DNA from: Streptomyces sp. 35G-GA-8
GTDB lineage: Bacteria; Actinomycetota; Actinomycetes; Streptomycetales; Streptomycetaceae
Length of the DNA: 64,000 nucleotides
Reading direction: 5' to 3'
NCBI RefSeq assembly: GCF_023534745.1
Contig: NZ_JAMHJQ010000014.1
Coordinates: 62,001-126,000, forward strand
A program made the position numbers and the translations under genes. The notes under the pieces were generated by a model. That model was given only the letters and a program-made list of their open reading frames with translations. It was not told the origin of the DNA and searched no databases. Shown here in pieces: positions 59,538 to 64,000 of the stretch; the stretch's first letter is position 1, and each line of letters opens with the position of its first letter.

Positions 59538-60539
59538 ATGACCACCGACTGGGCATCCAAAGCCGTACCGGGCTTCCACACCGTCAGCGACTTTCCCTTC
59601 GATGACGGACACCGTCTCGATGTGACCCTCGCGTACCACACACTCGGTTCGTTGAACGCGGGCGCCGACAACGCGGTGATGCTGTTGCACGGCACAACCG
59701 GCTCCGGCCGGCAGTTTCTGCGACCGTCCATCGCCGACTTCCTGTTCGGGAGCGGCCGGCCCCTCGATGTGAGCAGGTACTTCGTGGTCATGCCGGACGC
59801 CATCGGCCACGGCGCGTCGAGCCGGCCCAGCGAAGGGCTTGGACCGGACTTCCCGCATTACGGCTACAGCGACATGGTCGAGGGCCAGCATCGGTTGCTG
59901 GTGGACGGTCTGGGCATCGAGCGGCTACGGCTGCTGCTCGGCACCTCGATGGGCGGAATGCAGACATGGATCTGGGGCCAGCGGTATCCGGACCAGCAGG
60001 CGCTGATGGCGATCGCCAGCCTTCCCGAGCGGATCACCGGGCGGAATCTGCTCTGGCGAAGGATGCTCATCCATCTGATCACGTCCGATCCCGGATACGC
60101 CGACGGCCGCTACAACAAGCAGCCGGCCGGACTCGGCCACGCGATGGCGCTGTTCCAGCTCATGGTCGGCAGCGCCGGGCACATGGCGTCCGATCTGCGG
60201 TCCGTCGATGCCGCCGACACTCAGATCACGGCGACCGAGTCGCAGGCGATGGACAACGAGGACGCCAACGACGTCGTCTGGGAGTTCGACGCGTCCAGGG
60301 ACTACGACCCGGCCTCCGGCCTGCGGTCGATACGGGCCCCACTGCTGGCCGTCAACTTCGAGGACGACGAACTCAACCCCGTCGAACTCGGCGGACTGGC
60401 AAGGGCCATCGCCGCGGTTCCCCACGGACGAGCCCTGACGGTCCCCGCCGGACCGAAGACGCGAGGCCACCAGACGCTCCATGTCGCCGAGGTCTGGTGC
60501 GACCACCTCGCCGAGCTGCTCGCGGGGACCGAGGGCTGA
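59538..60539 (+). CDS. Alpha/beta hydrolase, MetX-like
   Basis: A 333-aa protein resembling homoserine O-acetyltransferases. LLHGTTGSGRQF is the oxyanion region, LLLGTSMGGMQTWIWG the nucleophile elbow (Ser), VNFEDDELNP the Asp region, and RGHQTLHVAEVW the His. MetX enzymes proper use a GxSMGG elbow in the same place, but this neighbourhood has no methionine genes, so a different ester or acyl substrate is likely. AGAGG lies 6-10 nt before the ATG. It follows the propeller gene by 18 bp and converges on the ThDP enzyme. Confidence 0.8.
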   Translation: MTTDWASKAVPGFHTVSDFPFDDGHRLDVTLAYHTLGSLNAGADNAVMLLHGTTGSGRQFLRPSIADFLFGSGRPLDVSRYFVVMPDAIGHGASSRPSEGLGPDFPHYGYSDMVEGQHRLLVDGLGIERLRLLLGTSMGGMQTWIWGQRYPDQQALMAIASLPERITGRNLLWRRMLIHLITSDPGYADGRYNKQPAGLGHAMALFQLMVGSAGHMASDLRSVDAADTQITATESQAMDNEDANDVVWEFDASRDYDPASGLRSIRAPLLAVNFEDDELNPVELGGLARAIAAVPHGRALTVPAGPKTRGHQTLHVAEVWCDHLAELLAGTEG

Positions 60540-60556
60540 CGGTCTGGTGGTCGCGG

Positions 60557-62293
60557 TTACTCCGTGCTGAGTTGGCGCAGGTTCGACTTGGTGAGCTCGA
60601 AGATCTCGTCCCCTCGCCCGGAGAGGATGGTCCGGGTGGCGAACAGGGTGAAGCCCTTGAGCTGTTCGAAGGTGATCTTCGGCGGCAACGACAGCTCGTA
60701 CCGTTCGGTTCGGGCGTCGATCAGCGCCGGTCCGTCGTGCGCGAACGCCTCGCGCAGGACGTCCTCCAGCTGGTCCGTGTGTTCGACGCGCGCCCCGAAC
60801 AGGCCGGCGGCGCGGGCCTGGGCGCTGAAGTCGGGGTTGTCCAGGCCCGTGCCGTACGTGACGATCCCCGCGGCCGTCATCTCCAGCTCGACGAAGGAAA
60901 GCGCCGAGTTGTTGAAGACGACGATCTTCACCGGGAGGTTCAGCTGGCGCAGCGTGATCAGCTCCCCGAGCAGCATGGCCAGTCCGCCGTCACCCGCCAG
61001 CGCGACGACCTGGCGGCCGGGCTGACTTGCCTGGACGCCGATGGCGTGCGGCAGCGCGTTGGCCATCGAGCCGTGGGTGAAGGAGCCGATGAGCCGCCGC
61101 TGACCGTTCATCCGCAGATAGCGGGCTGCCCATACCGTCGGCGTCCCCACGTCGGCGGTGAACACCGCGTCGCGCGCCGCCAGCCGGTCGATCGCGGCGG
61201 CGACCTGCTGCGGATGCATGGGGGAGTCCCCACGCTTGGCATCGGCCAGCCGGTCCAGCCGGGCCCGTACCCGCCGGTAGTGTCCGGTCATCCGGTCCGC
61301 GAAGTCGTCGTCCGTCCGGCGCTTCAGCAGGGGCAGCAGCGCCGGCGCGGTGTCCTTGACGGTCCCCACCAGGGGGACGTCCACCTGCGTACGGCGGCCG
61401 ATCTGCTCGCCGCGCACATCGACCTGCACGACGGGGACGTTCTCGGGGTAGAACGACCGGTAGGGGAAGTCGGTGCCGAGCATCAGCAGCGCGTCGCAGT
61501 GCTCCATCGCCCGGTAGCCGGAGCTGTAGCCGATCAGTCCCGTCAGACCGACGTCGTAGGGGTTGTCGTACTCAAGGGAGTCCTTGCCGCGCAGTGAGTG
61601 GACCATCGGCGCCTTGAGCGCCGCGGCCAGGGCGACCGCCTCGTCGTGGGCGCCCGCGCAGCCCGCCCCGGCCAGGATGGTCACCCGTTCCGCGGCGTTG
61701 AGGACATGCGCCGCCCGGTCGAGCGACCGGTCGTCGGGACGGATGACGGAGGCCGACTTGAGCACCGGGCGCGGCGGCGGCGAGGGGGTGGCGCGGTCGA
61801 GGAACACCTCGCCCGGGACGATCAGTACCGCCACACCGCCGCGTTCCAGGGCGGTGCGCATGGCGATCTCCAGCAGCCTCGGCAGTTGCTCGGGCACGCT
61901 CGCCATCTCGCAGTACACAGTGCACTCGCGGAACATCTCCTGCGGGTGCGTCTCCTGGAAGTAGCCCCCGCCGATCTCCACGCGCGGGATATGGGCGGCG
62001 ATGACGAGCACCGGTACCCGGCTGCGCTGTGCGTCGAACATGCCGTTGATGAGGTGCAGGTTTCCAGGGCCGCAGCTGCCTGCCGCGACCGCGAGTTCGC
62101 CGGTGACACCGGCCTCGGCGGCGGCCGCGAACGCGGCGGCCTCCTCGTGCCGCACATGCTCCCAGGCGATACCGCCGTCGCGGCGCAGGGCGTCGGTGAA
62201 CCCGTTGAGGGAGTCTCCCGGCAGGCCGTAGACGCGCCGTACGCCGGCGGCCTTGAGCGTAGAGATCATGGCATCCGCGACGGTGGCGGCCAT
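60557..62293 (-). CDS. poxB: ThDP-dependent enzyme, pyruvate oxidase/dehydrogenase type
   Basis: A 578-aa enzyme of the acetolactate synthase/pyruvate oxidase superfamily. N-terminal ThDP domain: VYGLPGDSLNGFTDAL and the catalytic Glu in WEHVRHEEAAAFAA; middle domain with AGAGCAGAHDEAVALA; C-terminal ThDP site VVALAGDGGLAMLLGE to VVFNNSALSF. The closest known type is PoxB (pyruvate to acetate and CO2). ATG 62293 has AAGGAGG 6-12 nt upstream. It follows the DoxX gene by 77 bp on the same strand, a possible quinone-linked partner. Confidence 0.85.
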   Translation of the reverse strand: MAATVADAMISTLKAAGVRRVYGLPGDSLNGFTDALRRDGGIAWEHVRHEEAAAFAAAAEAGVTGELAVAAGSCGPGNLHLINGMFDAQRSRVPVLVIAAHIPRVEIGGGYFQETHPQEMFRECTVYCEMASVPEQLPRLLEIAMRTALERGGVAVLIVPGEVFLDRATPSPPPRPVLKSASVIRPDDRSLDRAAHVLNAAERVTILAGAGCAGAHDEAVALAAALKAPMVHSLRGKDSLEYDNPYDVGLTGLIGYSSGYRAMEHCDALLMLGTDFPYRSFYPENVPVVQVDVRGEQIGRRTQVDVPLVGTVKDTAPALLPLLKRRTDDDFADRMTGHYRRVRARLDRLADAKRGDSPMHPQQVAAAIDRLAARDAVFTADVGTPTVWAARYLRMNGQRRLIGSFTHGSMANALPHAIGVQASQPGRQVVALAGDGGLAMLLGELITLRQLNLPVKIVVFNNSALSFVELEMTAAGIVTYGTGLDNPDFSAQARAAGLFGARVEHTDQLEDVLREAFAHDGPALIDARTERYELSLPPKITFEQLKGFTLFATRTILSGRGDEIFELTKSNLRQLSTE

Positions 62294-62370
62294 CCGTTCC
62301 TCCTTGGACTGGGGTGAGCGGGCTCCCGACCGACGTGGCCGGTATGACCGGCATGACCGGTTCAGAGGCT

Positions 62371-62964
62371 TCAGGTGACGTCCTGCTCCCCGGACCGCTC
62401 CTTCGGCGGCCGCCGCAGCAGCGCTTGCCGCGTGGCCAGGCCGCCCAGTACTCCGGCCGCACAGCCGACGATGCCCGCGGACGAGGGCCAGTTGACGCCG
62501 GTCAGCCGGTCGAGTGACCAGGCACCCGGCCCGGTGAGCCCGGTGACGCCCATGGACGCGACCAGGACCAGCGGATACTCGTAGCCGTCGTTCTGGACCC
62601 AGGGCCCGTGCGGGAGCTTCACCGTGGCCGCGACGGTCATGACACCGGCGACGGTCGCCACCGCGAGCGGTGTCAGCAGCCCGGCCGCGAGCAGCAGGCC
62701 CCCGACCGTCTGACCGCTCCCGGCCGCCACCGCGGTGAGCCGGCCGCCGCGGAAGCCGTCGCGCCGGAACTCCTCGGCACCGGCGGTCAGGCCTTCTCCG
62801 CCCACCCAGCGCGTCATCTTCTGGAGGCCGTGGGCGGCGACCAGACCTCCGACGACGATACGGAGGGAGAGCAGCCCGGCGTCGGTCCAGCCCGCGCCCT
62901 GGCCGCCAACGCCCCGTGCCGCACGCAGCGACCGTTGTCTTGCGGTGAGACTTGGATTCCGCAT
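62371..62964 (-). CDS. DoxX-family membrane protein
   Basis: A 197-aa protein with four membrane segments. The first is LLSLRIVVGGLVAAHGLQKM, followed by a basic loop, then GGLLLAAGLLTPLAVATVAG and the DoxX pattern LPHGPWVQNDGYEYPLVLVA. Members are quinone- or thiosulfate-related oxidoreductase subunits or simply membrane proteins of unknown role. ATG 62964 is preferred because an in-frame GTG start would add about 22 residues without hydrophobic continuation. Likely operon with poxB. Confidence 0.8.
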   Translation of the reverse strand: MRNPSLTARQRSLRAARGVGGQGAGWTDAGLLSLRIVVGGLVAAHGLQKMTRWVGGEGLTAGAEEFRRDGFRGGRLTAVAAGSGQTVGGLLLAAGLLTPLAVATVAGVMTVAATVKLPHGPWVQNDGYEYPLVLVASMGVTGLTGPGAWSLDRLTGVNWPSSAGIVGCAAGVLGGLATRQALLRRPPKERSGEQDVT

Positions 62965-63125
62965 GGTCACTTCTCTTCTCGTGCCGCGGACGGTGAGCAC
63001 CGGACAGCCCGACAGCCCGACAGTTCGGCTCAACGGTGAGATTTGGCGCTTTTAGTACAACGTCCCCCTCTTTTGCGCGCAAGCCGTGGACCGGCGCTCA
63101 CCAGTGGCCGGATCACCAGCCGCGT

Positions 63126-64000
63126 TCACGCATCGGCCGACGAGGCGGCGCGGTCCGACGCGCGTCCTCCGCGGGGCCACCAGCCGATGAGCGCGGCCGC
63201 GACACAGGCCGCCGCCCCCAGGGCGAGCGAGTACCGGGGACTGGCCGCGTCCGAGACCGCGCCGATGACGGGTGAGCCGATGGGCGTGCTTCCCACGAGC
63301 GCGGTGGACCACAGGGCGGTGACGCGGCCGCGGTACCGCGGCGAGGAGGCGAGCTGGACCGTGGCGTTCCCCGTCGTCAGAAACATGACGCTCGCCGCTC
63401 CGACGCATACGCAGGCGACGATCGCGACCGGCACCGTCGGGGAAAGAGCCAGGAAAACGACGCACGCGGCATAAGCGCAGGCGATCCTGACGAGAAAGGG
63501 AACGCCGGTGCGTGAGGCGCGGGCCGCGTACAGCCCGCCCGCGACAGCGCCGGCACCGAGCGATCCGATCAGCCAGTTGTACGTGGTCTCGACACCGTGG
63601 AAGGTGTCGCGCGCCAACAAGGGAAGGCTCACCTCGAATTCGAAGGTGAATGTTCCCACCAGGGCCATCATCAGCAGCGGCCGGGCGATCGAGTGGTGGC
63701 CCATGGCATAGCGCAGTCCTGCCCGCAACTGTCCTTTCGCCCTCGGGGCAGGGGCGCTGGGGTGCAGCTGTCCGGTATCGAGGGACAGGAGAGACAGAAC
63801 GACGAAACTGAAACTGACGGCGTTGGCGACGAAGCACCAGCCGATGCCCACGGTGGTGACCAGAACGGCGGCGATGGTCGGCCCCAGTACCCGGGCGACA
63901 TTGACGAGCGTGCTGTTCAGGGTCACGGCATTGCGGAGCAGGGAGGGTCCTACGACCTCTCCCACGAACGCCTGCCGCGCGGGGTTGTCCGCGGCACTGA
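63126..64000 (-). CDS. MFS transporter, partial (5' end outside window)
   Basis: At least 291 residues of a major facilitator of the MFS_3/EntS-like group. The frame is open to the window edge and includes SAADNPARQAFVGEVVGPSL, a conserved loop of these exporters, then the pattern NAVTLNSTLVNVARVLGP and further membrane segments to a short charged C-terminus. The GTG at 63965 is internal, not the start. Substrate unknown; drug or siderophore export is the usual family role. Confidence 0.85.
   Translation of the reverse strand, partial: SAADNPARQAFVGEVVGPSLLRNAVTLNSTLVNVARVLGPTIAAVLVTTVGIGWCFVANAVSFSFVVLSLLSLDTGQLHPSAPAPRAKGQLRAGLRYAMGHHSIARPLLMMALVGTFTFEFEVSLPLLARDTFHGVETTYNWLIGSLGAGAVAGGLYAARASRTGVPFLVRIACAYAACVVFLALSPTVPVAIVACVCVGAASVMFLTTGNATVQLASSPRYRGRVTALWSTALVGSTPIGSPVIGAVSDAASPRYSLALGAAACVAAALIGWWPRGGRASDRAASSADA

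Noticed and set aside
59538-60539. True homoserine O-acetyltransferase of methionine synthesis
   Set aside because: The fold and elbow are MetX-like, but no methionine genes are nearby and the substrate cannot be read from sequence alone.
57483-62964. Secondary-metabolite gene cluster
   Set aside because: No polyketide synthase, peptide synthetase, terpene cyclase, RiPP precursor or tailoring set is visible; the enzymes look catabolic or redox-related.

Overview
The window is chromosomal DNA of a Streptomyces or a very close relative. GC is very high with strong third-position GC bias, GTG/TTG starts and ATGA stop-start overlaps are common, and it carries Streptomyces developmental genes (wblA, crp, bldG, ssd). 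From memory, the order wbl - two ArsA-like ATPases - RidA - MBL hydrolase - crp - nth - NUDIX - marP - epoxide hydrolase - holin-like protein - acs - ssd/tad - helicase - topA - holB matches the Mycobacterium tuberculosis Rv3681c to Rv3644c block, so most of positions 1-48800 is conserved actinobacterial core.

Positions 1-24125: wblA; a coupled pair of ArsA/Get3-type ATPases; DUF4177 and RidA proteins; a NUDIX and an MBL-fold hydrolase; crp, with a Crp-like site between it and nth; a CoA-type NUDIX protein; a MarP-like membrane protease; a 59-aa protein; a holin-like/epoxide-hydrolase/NhaA group; acs; a SulP permease fused to carbonic anhydrase; a deacetylase-like lipoprotein; a CooC-like ATPase with a duplicated 3' end; a Fic-fold protein with a degenerate active site; and a HAD phosphatase.

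Positions 24126-48800: the actinobacterial 'helicase/secretion neighborhood' (Ssd, TadA, TadB, TadC, a Flp-like pilin, two TadE-like proteins, and an MrfA-type helicase converging on them), then the bldG/anti-sigma pair, the proton-pumping pyrophosphatase, a lipoprotein, a methyltransferase, topA, a giant membrane-anchored thymidylate kinase, holB and a secreted peptidase. Many of these genes have a TANNNT box 6-8 nt before the start codon, suggesting leaderless transcripts.

Positions 48852-57217: tRNA-Thr(CGT) is the attachment site of an 8.25-kb element bounded by a 57-bp direct repeat (one mismatch). The element is a ruined prophage: an integrase C-terminus, a scaffold-capsid-connector module full of frameshifts and stops, a truncated IS4-like transposase, and several broken phage genes. 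Only two genes look intact: a 38-aa membrane ORF at the left, and at the right a lower-GC 330-aa protein with a C-terminal excisionase-like HTH and two TTA codons.

Positions 57483-64000: an accessory metabolic region next to the attachment site. A bicupin, a beta-propeller and a MetX-like hydrolase run rightwards; a pyruvate-oxidase-type ThDP enzyme and a DoxX protein run leftwards; a partial MFS transporter leaves the window. I found no polyketide or non-ribosomal peptide genes and no CRISPR array. The strongest leads are the tRNA-bounded element with its surviving regulator, the degenerate Fic protein, the NhaA calcium-loop tail, and the tiny leaderless ORF upstream of ssd.
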